Shown here: piece by piece, positions 24,230 through 36,500 of the stretch
How the letters are laid out: every line of letters starts with the position of its first letter
Numbering within the stretch: position 1 is the first letter of the stretch
From: Nepenthes gracilis
Taxonomy: Eukaryota > Streptophyta > Magnoliopsida > Caryophyllales > Nepenthaceae
Assembly: GCA_033239525.1 (NCBI GenBank)
Contig: BSYO01000005.1
Coordinates: forward strand, 26,939,341-27,003,340
Direction of reading: 5' to 3'
DNA: 64,000 nt
Program-made: the position numbers and the translations under genes
The notes under the pieces: generated by a model
Told to the model about the DNA's origin: nothing
Seen by the model: only the letters and a program-made list of their open reading frames with translations
Databases searched by the model: none

Positions 24230-25167
24230 GAGAATATCTTCAACAACTCAGCTGGCTGGACAATCTTCATCAGTTTCATGCCCAAAGGCCATCATCGTCG
24301 CATCATCAGCTTTCTCGCCTTCTTGTTGCATTTTTCACACCATCCCGAGAAGGGCGCCGATGGGCGACTTAGGCACCAACTAGGCGTGCCTCCATGTACC
24401 GGGCACTCGATGAGCGCCTGAGGTGCCACTTGGGTGCCGTTTTATGAACCGGGTGCTCGAGCGGTGCGGCCTTGTGTCACCGAACGACTATTTTTTTAAA
24501 ATTGTTTTTGAATTCTCTATGTATTCATGTCTTATGTCTTTTACCTTAGGGTTGCTTAAAATGTCTTTGGGGGTACATATCACTTGAAAAGCTCCTCATT
24601 TTTGTACTCGAATATTGAGAAAACTTCGCTCCAACCTTTATGCTCGATTGAAAAAGTTTTCTCTCATTATCATGCTTTCTCAGTCATCTCTCGCCTGTTA
24701 ACCTTCGTGGCGATGTTGGTGGCGTGAATATTGGAATCCAGTGTGTTTAGCAATTCAAGTGGCTTAAGAGAGAGGATTGATGTGAAGATTGGAAGGCGTT
24801 CGGTTCCGTTGTCGCGGGCAAATCCAAGGAGTTCATTGGTAGGGGTCAGAAGACGGGAATAAGCCGTCTAGGTTAGCACGTCGTTACCACCCGATTTGCA
24901 AGTTGATTTTCATAGTGCAAATCTTCTCTGGCCGTTGAAGCTCGAAGGATTTTTTTCGATAGTCGTAGTCATTAAATTTTCCTTTCGTCACAAAAAATTA
25001 TCGCTTTCTCATTATTTATTATTACTCTAACTTTTATGCTCGTATTGTCCGTATCATCTAAATTTGAATATTCTTTACGCGTATTGAATTTTTTTGGTCA
25101 CTAGTTTCTCTAATTTATTAAAGGGTTGGAACCTTGGTGTGATTTGGTGCCGAAAAGTTGATTTTAA
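24230..25167 (+). repeat. 5' LTR of the gag-only copia element
   Basis: Aligns with 27487-28491: shared CACACCATCC, GGCGTGCC/GGAACACC region, TTTGTGTCACC, GAAAAGCTCCTC and the closing GGAACCTTGGTGTGATTT. The first ~50 bases of the 3' LTR have no clear counterpart here, so this LTR is truncated or rearranged at its left end. Confidence 0.75.
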
Positions 25168-25182
25168 TTAATATCAGATACT
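25168..25182 (+). promoter_or_regulatory. Degenerate tRNA-iMet primer-binding site
   Basis: TTAATATCAGATACT follows the 5' LTR and resembles TGGTATCAGAGC with changes at the start. Confidence 0.4.
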
Positions 25183-25215
25183 TACCCCGATCCACGACCC
25201 CCGTTCTAGATGTAT

Positions 25216-27090
25216 ATGAGTGAATCGCTCTCCGTTCCTCCCTTCTTTGATGGGAGCAACTATATTTATTAGAAGGTTCGTATGAGAATTTTTCTCAAAT
25301 CAACGGATGAGCGAATGTGGGCTAACACTCAAATGGGGTGGACACCACCCAGAAGTTCAACTACCGATGAACCAAAAATTCTGGCTTGGTGGTCAAAAGA
25401 AGAACTTGATGCCTGTAATTGGAACAGTAAATGATTATATATCATTTTTATGGCTATATTATTCAAGAGTTTAAATGCATATATTGTGTGAGACCTCTAA
25501 AGATGCATGGGATATACTTGAGATCATCCATGAAGGAACAAAGTTAGCAAAAAATTTAAAATTACAAATGCTGACGACCAAATTTGAAGAATCCGTGTGA
25601 AAGATGATGAATTATTCAATTAATTCCATACTCAATTAAACGATATTGCGAACTCCACATTTAATTTAGGAAAAAGAATTCCTAAAAATAGAATTGTTAG
25701 AAAAGTTCATAGATCACTCTCTGAACGATTTAGACCTAAAATCACAGCTATTGAAAAAAGTAAAGATTTTGACAAAATGAAGATCGAATAACTTGTAGGA
25801 TCTTTCCAAACTAATGAGTACACACATTTTCAGTCAATGAAGAATAAATCGATTGCTCTAAAATCTATTAGGAACGATAGAGATTGTGACTCGAATGAGG
25901 AGTCGAATAACAATGAAGACTTTACCTTATTTGTTATAAATTTTAAAAAATCTTTGAACAAAAATAAATCATCTTCTGACAAATCAAATGAGGATTCAAA
26001 AAGATTATTTAAAGTTGATAAGAAAGATCGATGTGATATTAAAGGATTCAAATCAAAAAATACCTAATGAGTTCAATGTCACAAGTGCAAAAGTTTTGGC
26101 CATTATGGTGATAAATGCCCAAACTTTAAACATCAATAAAGTCAAGCCTTAAAAGTTAATACAACCTTAAGCGATGGCGAGGAATAAAATGTTGAAAGAT
26201 GCACTGAAGATGGCCATGTCAAGTACATGATTTTTATGACCTCGATGTGTGGAAGTGATGAACAATTAGAAGAAACTCATAATCAAATTGATAACTTTGA
26301 GAATAAGTCAAAAACTGAATTTAGTAACCTTCAGGATGCTTTTGATAGATTATTTAAGGAATGTCTACAAATCAAGAAAACTAATACATCGCTAAAGCAT
26401 AAATTGACAAAAATTGAGAAAGAAAAAATAACTCTTAAATCTGAACTAGACACAAAAAATCAAGAAGTTGAAAAGTTGAATAACTCACTTATCGAAAATT
26501 AAGAAGTTGAAAAGTTAAATAACTCACTTACCGAAAAGATCAAGGCCTTTGAATTTGATCTCGAAGTTGTTCGCAATGATCTAAAATAATTTTTAAATGG
26601 GTCTAAGCAATTGGATCATATGCTTGGCTTGGAAAAAATTAGAGGAACTACAACCGGTTTGGGTTATTCGGATAAAGCCTTAAAAGCTAATATTAACTCT
26701 AAAACTGTATTTGTTTGAACCACTTCCATACCAAGACAAAGCAGTACTGTGTCTGACTGTATTGATCAGTCGTCGAGAGTTTTCCTCATGAATTGGGTCA
26801 ATTTTCAAAACGTTAGGATGAAATCATATAGTTCGGACGTCAAGACTAAATATGCAACTACATGTCATGGGTGCGGGATTATTGGGCATATTTTCCCCTA
26901 CTGTCACGAAACGTCGTGACAAAATAATTTTCGGCAAAATCCAAAAGTAGAGCTTTTCCTTCACCGTATCAATCTTCTAAATGATCAAATGACGAATTTA
27001 TCAAATATTATAAAATGTGGTAAGAAAGTGTGGATTAAGAAGAATGAAATTCACTACCCTTTGGTCATTCGTAACAAAAAGGGGGAGATT
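25216..27090 (+). pseudogene. copia gag remnant with coiled coil and two zinc knuckles
   Basis: The frame starts MSESLSVPPFFDGSNYIY and hits a TAG stop where the family usually has Trp. Broken frames continue with WANTQMGWTPP. A CX2CX4HX4C knuckle (CHKCKSFGHYGDKC) lies at 26077-26118. A Lys/Glu-rich 91-codon open segment at 26227-26502 has heptad-like spacing typical of a coiled coil. A second knuckle, CHGCGIIGHIFPYC, lies at 26863-26904. The pattern fits copia gag proteins (UBN2-type N-terminus). It is not translatable as one protein. Confidence 0.7.
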
Positions 27091-27486
27091 TTATAATACC
27101 ATTGATGTAGGGGGAGATAGGGGGAGGGTATTCTAGCTAGGGGGAGTTTTTGTTCTATGACTCTTTATTTCCGTGTATGATTTCTTTTGGATATCTCCTG
27201 TTATTATATTACTGCTATTATCCTTATCTGTACTAACCATGGTTGTTTGGGAATAGCAGTTCTCGACTCTTCCTTGACCAGCAGCTCGACATCGGCATCC
27301 TCCATTTCTTTTCTTGTACTTCTTATATAGTGTTGAATGTACCATTACATCCATTTTCATGTACTTTTAAGTCAATTTTTATGTACACGGGTTTTATCTC
27401 GGTGGTGTTTAAATCTGTACTTCTCTTGTATTTTTATTTTCTTATTTTGTATAGGGTTTTGTCACGGAATCACCAAAGGGGGAGAT
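27076..27486 (+). promoter_or_regulatory. Reiterated polypurine tracts before the 3' LTR
   Basis: Four tracts are visible: AAAAAGGGGGAGATT (27076-27090), TAGGGGGAGATAG (27109-27121), TAGGGGGAGTT (27139-27149) and AAAGGGGGAGATTG (27475-27488). The last abuts the 3' LTR start and is the likely plus-strand primer; the others are upstream repeats of the same motif. Confidence 0.7.
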
Positions 27487-28491
27487 TGTTAGTTGTATTG
27501 ACATTTTCCGTGACCGTGTCGGAGCGTTCGATATTTTCGTCAACTCAGATAGTTGGACGATCTTTATTAATTTCATACCCGAAGGCTGTCATCGTCGCAG
27601 CCTCAGCTTTCCCGCATTCATGTCGCGTTTTTCACACCATCCTAGGAAGGGCGCCCGATGGGCGCCAGCTAGGAACACCTCCATGTACCGGGCACTCGAG
27701 GCATCACTTGGGCGCCGTTTTATGAACTGGGCGCTCGAGCCCCCAGGGATCAATTCTCCCTAACCCTATTCGACCCTCGAGCGGCGCGGCTTTGTGTCAC
27801 CCAACGATTATTTTTTTAAACCTGTTTTTGAATTCCCTATGTATTCATATCTTATGTCTTTTACCCTGGGGTTGCTTAGAATGTCTTTTGGGGGTGCATA
27901 TCACTTGAAAAGCTCCTCGTCTTTGTGCTTGAATATTGAGAAAATTTTGCTCCAACCTTTGTGCTTGATTGAAAAAGTTTTCTCTCATCATCGTGCTTTC
28001 TCAGTCATCTTCTCTCGCCTGTTAACCTTCGTGGCAATGTTGGTGGCGTGAATACTGGGATCGAGTGTGTTTGGCAATTCAAGTGGCTCAAGAGGAAAGA
28101 TTGACGTGAATATCGGAAGGCGTCCAATTCCGTTGCCGTGGACAAATCCGAAGAGTTCCTTGACAGGGATCGCAAGATGGGAGTAAGTCAACTAGGTTAG
28201 CGCGTCGTTACCACTCGATCTGTAAGTTGATTTTTATAGTACAAATCTTTTCTGGTCGTTGAAATTTGGAGGATTTTTCTCGATAGCCGTGATTATCAAG
28301 TTTTATCTTCGTTACAAAAAATTATCGCTTTCTCATTATTTATTATTGCTCTAATTTTTATACTTATATTATCCGTATTATCTAAATTTGAATATTCTTT
28401 ACGTGTATTGAATATTTTTTTATCACTATTTTTGCTAATTTGTTAAGGGGTCGGAACCTTGGTGTGATTTGAGACCGAAAAGTCGCTTTCA
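27487..28491 (+). repeat. 3' LTR of the gag-only copia element
   Basis: Starts TGTTAGTTG directly after a polypurine tract and ends near CGCTTTCA. Homologous to 24230-25167 with many substitutions. The 160-codon and 85-codon frames overlapping it are LTR sequence, not genes. TATAT follows the right end, but no matching target duplication was found on the left because that LTR end is lost. Confidence 0.75.
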
Positions 28492-30180
28492 TATATAGTT
28501 ATGAATTCAATACATGCATGTAAGAAAATTATAAGAAAATTACTTAATAAGTCAAAGTACATGAATTAAGAAAATGATTTTTATAAATTTGAAAGAAATA
28601 GGAGTGAGAGTTCATGTATGTGAAGTACCATTATCTTAATAATAAAATACTCAATAATCATAAATGAATATTTAAAATAATAAAAAATACTCAATAAAGT
28701 GAAAAGAAGAGCAATAAAGAAAAGAAAGATTTGGAATGTACTTACATTAATTTCAAATTGTAAAAACCTTGATTTGATTTAATTGAATTCGACTTCTCTA
28801 ACACTCTCTTTTTCTCTTTTCCTTCTTTTTTCTCTGTCAATTCTAGTAGAAAAATAATTGAAATTTAGCTGAATACGATATATATAATAGAGTGGCACTT
28901 AAGTATACGTTTGTCGCACATTAGGCGCCACGTCCAAACTTAGTGGTGCACGAGTGCTACATTAAACGGGTATCAGGTTATGGCATTTTGGCTCAACGCG
29001 CTCGAGCATATCATGTGCGTGCATTGAGCATGAGTTAATTTGGAAAGTGAGTCCGAACTCCGATTAGACGCTAGTGAGGCGCGACATCTTTGCCCAATAC
29101 ATGCATGGGCGTGCATTGGGCAATGGGCAGGCACCCATTAATTCACATTAATCCGGTCCAAAATTGACATTTAATTCAAATTTCTTTATCATTTAAACTT
29201 AATTTTTATTATTCTAATTTAATCAATCATGATTAAAATAAAATTTGAACTCATTTTTTACACACATGCACACTTTCTCTCACATCCAATGAAAAATTAT
29301 TCAACGAAGTGTCTATTCTTTTACTTATTCAAAATTAAATGGTTCAATTACCCCAATATAAAGAGAAAGCGTGGAAAAATATCACTTATGTCCTTTGAAA
29401 TTGATATAATATCGTTAGTCAACAATAGTGCTTGAGGACCTGTCCCCCCAAAAGGGAGCATTACTCTCGGGTGAGCTTACATTGATACTCGACCCTTCAA
29501 CTCAATCCACCTAACATTAGAAGTTTCGTGGTGAAGTTCAATAAATCGGTAATTTAATTTATTTTTTTACTTTTTTTAAGCTTATACTGGTTAAAGCATA
29601 GGAGGGGTCACACGAAAGCAAAATTCAGGCCTTCTAGCTTTATTGTTTGTGGTATGTATGATCTGAATAGTAACATTTGGACTAGAGCCCTATTTTGGAT
29701 AATTTTTATCTTGATAATATTTTAATTTAAATATGCATCAACTTTTAAATAATTACTAATTTTTAAAATTCAAATTTCAATGGCCACATTTTAATTAAAT
29801 ACATTTTTCACAATTTTTTAAAAAATTTTGTATAAAAGTGTACAACATTTTCACTGTTACTTCGTTCTCGTCGAAACTAAGAGGACAGCAGATTAAGAGA
29901 GGATTTGAATTTAAAGTGCCATCAATTTTTTATTGGTTAATTATTAATCTTACAAATAAAAAATAAACAAAAATCAAAAGAGTAGTTGTCAGGTCAACTG
30001 CTCTGTCTTTTAAGAGAGATATTAATTTAATTATTTTTAATAATATTTATTTAATTGATATTAAATCGTTAATATTAAAAAAAACTAAATAATCTTATTA
30101 TGTTTTTTTTAAAAAGATACAATTATTTAATTAATATTAAATAAATTTGGTAAATAATTTTAGTTGGGGGTAGGATCAGG
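28492..30180. other. Intergenic sequence upstream of the helicase gene
   Basis: No gene found. GC-richer segments at about 28900-29110 and 29430-29530 look like repeat relics but lack terminal repeats or domains. The last few hundred bases presumably contain the promoter of the helicase gene. No unambiguous TATA box was singled out. Confidence 0.4.
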
Positions 30181-30189
30181 AAGGTACGT

Positions 30190-30495
30190 GTGAAAATGGC
30201 GAGCAGCCGCCCAGGATTCAATGGAGCGGAAATTTGTACCGTCCTTAACATGCGCCCTGACAGTCTCTGCTTTGTCCATCCCCTTTCTACTCTTCGTCGT
30301 AATCGTCCCATTTTTAACAAATATTATCCTACACGACTTGGTCTCTCTGTCAGAGATCTGTTCACTTCAGAAACTGCAGCGAACTTTCTCTGGAAGTCTC
30401 CGCCTCTTCATTTTCTAGATTCTCGGGTTGTCATATTCTTGGAAAATCTGATTAGTTTTAGTCGTCCATTCTGCATCAAATTAGAGGAGATATAG
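30190..30495 (+). other. 101-codon open frame in the presumed 5' leader of the helicase gene
   Basis: An ATG-started frame ends 59 bases before the helicase start codon. It shows no domain; a shorter frame overlaps it in another phase. It could be an upstream ORF if transcription starts before 30190, or untranscribed promoter sequence. The following TCTAGGGTTTGG is typical plant leader sequence. Confidence 0.3.
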
Positions 30496-30554
30496 TTCGC
30501 CCAAATGGAAAAGCTGTTTTGAGAAAATCTTTCTAGGGTTTGGTTTTTTTGGGA

Positions 30555-33500
30555 ATGGTTTGCGTCGATGTTATGGCGGACCAGACCTCAAATTTTTGGG
30601 CCAGTGGTGATTCCTCTAACGATGATGTGTCTGACGATGTTTTACTTGATCTCGACGAACTAGGTGAAATCCTGGAGGAACCGCCTGATGCTTCGAAGGT
30701 AGTTTAACCCCCTTGAATTCCGCATGAAATTATCTGAATCTCTCTCTCTCTCTCTCTCTCTCCCTCTCCCTCTCATTAAATTTGATGGTTGCTTGTTGGA
30801 CTTGACAGTGTAAATTCTCTCGACTATTTGACTAAGGTGATAGTTTCGCTTAATTATCGAACTTATTTGTTAATTCTCGAGAAACACTGTTTTTTTTTCT
30901 GCGTGCTTTCTTTAGTGGAGTTGCTGGTGATTGTTTATGGGGTTTCAATTTATTTGTAGATTGATTGCTGCAGATCGGCCTTTTTTCCTGTAAAATGAAC
31001 GAAATAGTATGATAATGCCCTGGAAAATATATGGCTGGCGCAATTTATTGGGATTTATGGGCTTAACGATCCATGACCATGACAATTGAGGATACGTGGA
31101 GGATTTGCCATTTTTGTTGGGGATGTGTAAGTGGCTATCTGCCGGCTTCCTTACCTTACTTGGTTTCCTAGTTGACCTCTAGCAGCTTAAAGAATGTGCA
31201 CACGTGTGACATATGTAGTGGATTTGCGATAGGATGATCAGGGATTACCTTCCAATCGATTTATAGTCTTGATCAGAGTGGAAGGCTAGAGGTAATGTGG
31301 GGGTGATTGGCCAGTTGACTCAAGGGTGTGGTTTCTGGTTTGTTGGAGGCAATGGTGTGGTGAGCTATTGGTCGATTACTGAGCAAGGTGTTTGTGCTGG
31401 CTCAACTGTAGCTTGCTGAAAGAGGGACAAAACCAAGGTGGAACGTAGGAAATATCAGATAGCATCTTTTTAGGTTTCACTGGAGGGAGGGTGTGTTGAG
31501 TATCCAAATATATTCACCATATTTCCTGAAAAATACAAAGTCGTCCTACTAAGTTACCCAAACAACAGATATATGAAGCATTTTCAAGTACACCCCATAC
31601 AGTAAACTTCCTTCTTAGAACTGCAGAATCAAGGGTAGCCTGGTATCATGGTGCCCACTTACTCCAGCTAATGGGCTGAGCATAATTCTCCACCAATGCT
31701 GCTTCCCATCTATTTTACTTATAAAACAAAAGTAGAAAACTAGCCAACCTATCTAGGGGGATTCTTCATCTTTAGTCGTATGCTTTCCGCATGTGAAAAT
31801 AATCTCTGCAGTAGGTTTGTACTTGTGCAAAGATAAGATGCCCATCCATATTTGGTAATTCAAACATTCTTGTGCTGCACAATGATAAAGTTGGGTGTTT
31901 ATTTGATATTGTTTTGAGTAAAAAAGAGCACGGAACTAGTTGTGGTTCTTAATTTGTGAACTCCCTCCCTATTGGACTTCTAATAAACTAGTCCCTGTTT
32001 TAGTTGGACTTGTATTAATTGATTTTGGAACATATGGGTGTGATGAATACAAAACTTATATTTGGCAGAGCTGAGGAGCCCTGTTATTGCATGATTTTAA
32101 CATGGAGGCATCCTATTCTAATCACGACACAGAATAATGCACAATGGTGATTATTATGTGCAATCGTAGTCTTGCAAGAGGCTGTTGAGAGGTGATCAAA
32201 CTTTGCATTGATCATGAGGTTGTACTGAAAAATTAAATCTCACAGGTGCTTTTGCTGAAAATAAGTCTTACAGGATGTTTCAGAGAAGGTTGAGAGGAAT
32301 TTGAGAAGACGCTGACAAGAGGTTCTTAAAAAATAGTGGTGTCCCCAATAGGTGCTTGCAAGTGCTCAAAGGTAAGAGGCTGACAATTGTTAGTAAACAG
32401 TTTGCAAGTGCTAAAAATTAAGTCTAGAAGGAATTTACTGTGAAATTTGAGAGTGAGACCGTAAGTATCAACTCCAAGATAGGCTTCTGGCTTTTGGTTC
32501 AAAAGTTAGATAGAAACAGAGATTAGGATAAAGGGATTGATAGGCAAGTGACTACAGTCTCCAAATGCTATCTGGTGTTAGATATCACACCTAAAGGTGA
32601 TTGAATGAAATGATAATTTCTCTGGGCATGTTTACATTGGTTACAAACTGTTTTGAGTCTAGGTCTAGCCAACCTACCCATGGTCTCAAGGTCCAAAAGA
32701 ATCATAGTGCTAGTGTTAACATGCCAAAATTGTTTGTTCAAAGAATGAAGCCTTTGATATTCGTGCAAATGCATGGCTATGATGCCAGCAAGCTGTTACT
32801 TGATTGTCCTGAGCCTAGGGCTAGCTGATGTACTGATGTTTACTTATTTATTTATTTTTTTCTTCCATGCTTTGATTTATCCTCATTTTGACTTTTGACT
32901 GACACCCCCCCAACTGGGCCAGCCCCAGCTTTTTTGTCCAAGAAAATGGAGTGCAAGCACACTTGATGAATTAGTTTTTATAATTTTATAGTGGATAATG
33001 AATATTTTCCTACTTTGCATTTGTGCCACAACATTGTGCATTGGCAACCATAACACATTTTTATGAGTTATTAGTTTATTTATAGAATGGCTAATACCCC
33101 TCTGTATTTTTTTTTTAATTCTGGCCTTTTTCTTGTTATCTAAAGCTTAATGATTACTAAGATTAAATAAAGTTGATGAGAGAAAATAATTAGTTGATAT
33201 TAAAATGTATATTTGCTTTTTTAGCGATAAATAAATGTGGTGAAACATTGAGAAACTTGTTACTTCAGTTTGCCACAGCTTTGGATTTAATTGATTTTTG
33301 TCCCCTGGTAAACCTTTGGGACTGTAGTTTCAAGCGAGAGGCATATATGTTATATTTTGTGATGGATTATTACTCATTTATAGGGGGAAATCAATGCTGA
33401 AAATTGAAGTTCAGAACAAAGGATTATGTAAATAATCAAATGAACAAGAACAAAGCCTTACAGGTTCTTTGTCACTTGTTTGCTTTATTCATTAGTTTGA

Positions 33501-36500
33501 GTTGTATCATTTGGAGAGGACTCGGGAGTACCTAACATGATATGGTTGTGTAACTTTAATAAGTTGATGATTCATGACTTGCATATGTAATAGTGAAAAA
33601 GATAGAAATAAATATGTTAATTTCTTTTGTCCATTCTGGATCTTGGGGTTGGATGTATGTTTTGTTTTCATTCAATTGCATAAAAAATTAATATGTATCA
33701 AATTGTGCTATTTCTTACCTGCTTCCCTTTGAATGCATTTTGCATGATTATCCATCTGTTATGCTTGGGCAACAGGGTAGGTTGATAGCTTGGTTTACCA
33801 TTGAGCATCCATCCATTCTTGGAAATTTAACTCTTTGAGTTGCTTTTGCAGGGTAATTTGAGGAATCCTTTTACAGTAAGTGTCTCTGAAGATGGGGCAG
33901 CACTCAATTTTGGCAATCACGAGAACTCCATTTTTCAGATTGGTATCATTATTATTTTCCATATCTGTTATTGGTTCTTACCCGAAGATGATTCTGTTCT
34001 GTACTTATGTTCCTGACGTGAGACTTCTATTACTTACGGAGGCAGATTACTTGCTTATTGTGGTTGAGTTTTGGCTTGTTTGGATCAGCATTCTGATTTT
34101 TAAGCTTCAGATTACTAATGGGACTCATGGAAGAAGTGCCTTTGGTTAGAGATAAAACCATGTAGCTCTCCCCTTTTTTCCAAACAAGAAAACCAAGATT
34201 CATAGGCATTGGAGTGTGGAATAGGGACTATTATAGGGAAGTTTATATGACCTCCAGCAGCTGAAGTTCAAGCGGTCATCTTCTCTTACTTGTATGCGTA
34301 CTTGGAAGTTAAAAAATTGGTTGAAGACTGTTCCTGGATGCCTTTTTTCCTCGTGTGTCGAAAGTGTGATTATGTTTGGAATTAAAAAAAAGAGAAGATA
34401 TCTAAGATACAAGCCTCGTTGGGTTGGGGGTAGGTGGGTCAGGTGGTTGCACTTTCCATAAAACTTAAAAAGTGACCAAACAGGTTATGTTTGGTTGGCT
34501 CTTCATAAAAAAGTTCAACTTGCTTTTACCTTGACCATCCCCGTGACAAAAGAAGTGCAACTTATTGTTGTCTCAGAAGTGAATAGGTCTTTGTTTACTG
34601 TAGTTCCTTGCATTTTTATTCAAGCATCTTTCTCATATCCAAGTTGGAATAGTGGAAGCCTATTTATTCCTTTTTTCGTTTGATACATTTCAGATTCTCC
34701 ACGTGCATTTGCAGTGGACAAATTGAACGCAACTATTGGAGAGTATGGCACTTCAAGGGAAAATAGTGCTGAAAAGACCAACATTCTGGAACAACCTTCA
34801 TTTACATCTCCTGCAGAGATATCCTTAATTGCAATTAATGGGAAGTCTAGTAGTGGAAATAGCCCTGATTCTGGCCTCTCTGGGGTGTCTGGTTTTGTGA
34901 CCCTAGGTAGTAATTCAGTGGACCGGATTTGCTGGAATGAAAATGATATAGTTTCTGCATTTCTCAATAGTTCTCTGCCAGATAGCGCAAATTATCAGCT
35001 AATGTCTAGCAGTGGAGAAATTTTGACTGACATGGAGCATGAAATATACAGTCCTCAACCTGCAGATTTGTGCTTGGATAATGATGTCATCTCAGAACCT
35101 CAAGTAGGAGGTACAGATGCAGTTGTTTCAGGGGCTTCCATGTTTGATTTATTTAATGAAAGGAGACTTCATTTCATTTATGAAGATTCTCATTCTGGCT
35201 GGCCTTTTGTTGTAAATTCATACAGTGGTAATAATATAACTGATCAAGCATCAGAACAGTCATTGCTTTGGACACAGTCGACTGACTCAAGTGAAGAGCA
35301 ACCAATTGAAATAGGGGACAAGGGGAATGCTCAACTATTCTTACGTAATGGAGTCAGATGCCAATCTCCTGAAGCTAAGAATGAAGCTGCATTGAGAAAG
35401 TTCCCTATTGGTCATAGTGTTACAGATTTTGATGAAAATACAGTGGCCAAGACTGAAAGGAAGAGTTTGGTAATCTCAAAAGTTGAAGGAGAAGACGAAT
35501 TTCTTGAGTCTACCAAAGCTCATGATTTTGTGGATATTATCAGTGTGCCTCATCCTCAATGTCATATTCCTACCATTGTTGATAAATCATTGCATATGAG
35601 ACCATGCTTAAAATCTTTGCCATCGCTCCACATTCCTGCCTCGTATGAGAAGTCCGGTTTTAAGAAGGACAGAAAAGAGGACACAACAATGCTACCTCAG
35701 CCTGCTGGTTTGAAGTCTGGTTTCTTAGATGCAATCCCTGAAGCAAGGCAAGCCAATTTATTAGATAAGAGAAATGATGATAAGCCTGACATATGCATTA
35801 TTGAAGATGCTGATTCACCTGGACGACGAGTTGCTTCATCTCTAGCTCATTCAAGCTCTCTTGTTACTTTGCGTCGACCTATATGTAGTGCTTCTCCCCA
35901 TCACATAGGTGTGAATGGCATGAGGCCGGAGGCAACTAATGAGCGTTTAGTTTTTCGAGCTGCATTGCAGGTCGTGTTTGTAATATCCAGACTTTGCTTA
36001 CTTATACCTGTGATGGAACTATCCTGTGCTCAATTTAACATTGTGTACTAGCTAGTATGCATTCTATTTTATATGCAACCAATCTTGTTATTTCACATCC
36101 ACATTGAAGTTTTATCTGGACTCTAGAAAGTCTAAGGTAAAAGAAACATCAGAACAGAAATTTCCTGAAAAAAATGACTGTTTTATTCATATTTCATGTG
36201 AAGCTCAATTTTCTGTTCTCAGTCTTTATTCTGGCAAAGAAATGTGAATAACACAGCTCATAGCACAAAAGCATTCAAACCTCATCTTAACTATATTAAG
36301 AAGGGTGAGGGCCCCTATTCTCTCTTTATAGATGTGTTATATTTTTCTTTTTCATCAAAATGTCCGGAGTCCAAATGGAATATCTTCTTTGCAATATTTA
36401 GATGGTGAATCAAATGTGTTGAGTTAATAGCATAATTGCTTTTTCTTGACCATAGTTTGATACATTCCACAACTGTAGCTTACACTGAGAAGGTAACTGA

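Larger units (their letters stand above)
24230..28491 (+). mobile_element. Non-autonomous Ty1/copia LTR retrotransposon (gag only)
   Basis: Two direct LTRs of about 1 kb (24230-25167 and 27487-28491) flank a 2.3 kb interior. The interior carries copia-type gag remnants with two CCHC knuckles, then several purine tracts, then the 3' LTR starting TGTTAGTTG. No protease, integrase, reverse transcriptase or RNase H was found in any frame. The repeated GGGGGAGAT tracts ahead of the 3' LTR resemble the SIRE/Maximus lineage of copia elements (family knowledge). The degenerate primer site is ATATCAGATA at about 25171. Confidence 0.8.

Noticed and set aside
27243..28051. Open frames of 160 and 85 codons
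   Set aside because: They cross the polypurine region and 3' LTR of the copia element and have no counterpart frame conserved in the 5' LTR.
35971..36051. Continuation of the large helicase frame past 35970
   Set aside because: CAG|GTCGTG is a donor and the next exon joins in frame. The extra residues ([11 protein letters not shown]) are intron read-through.
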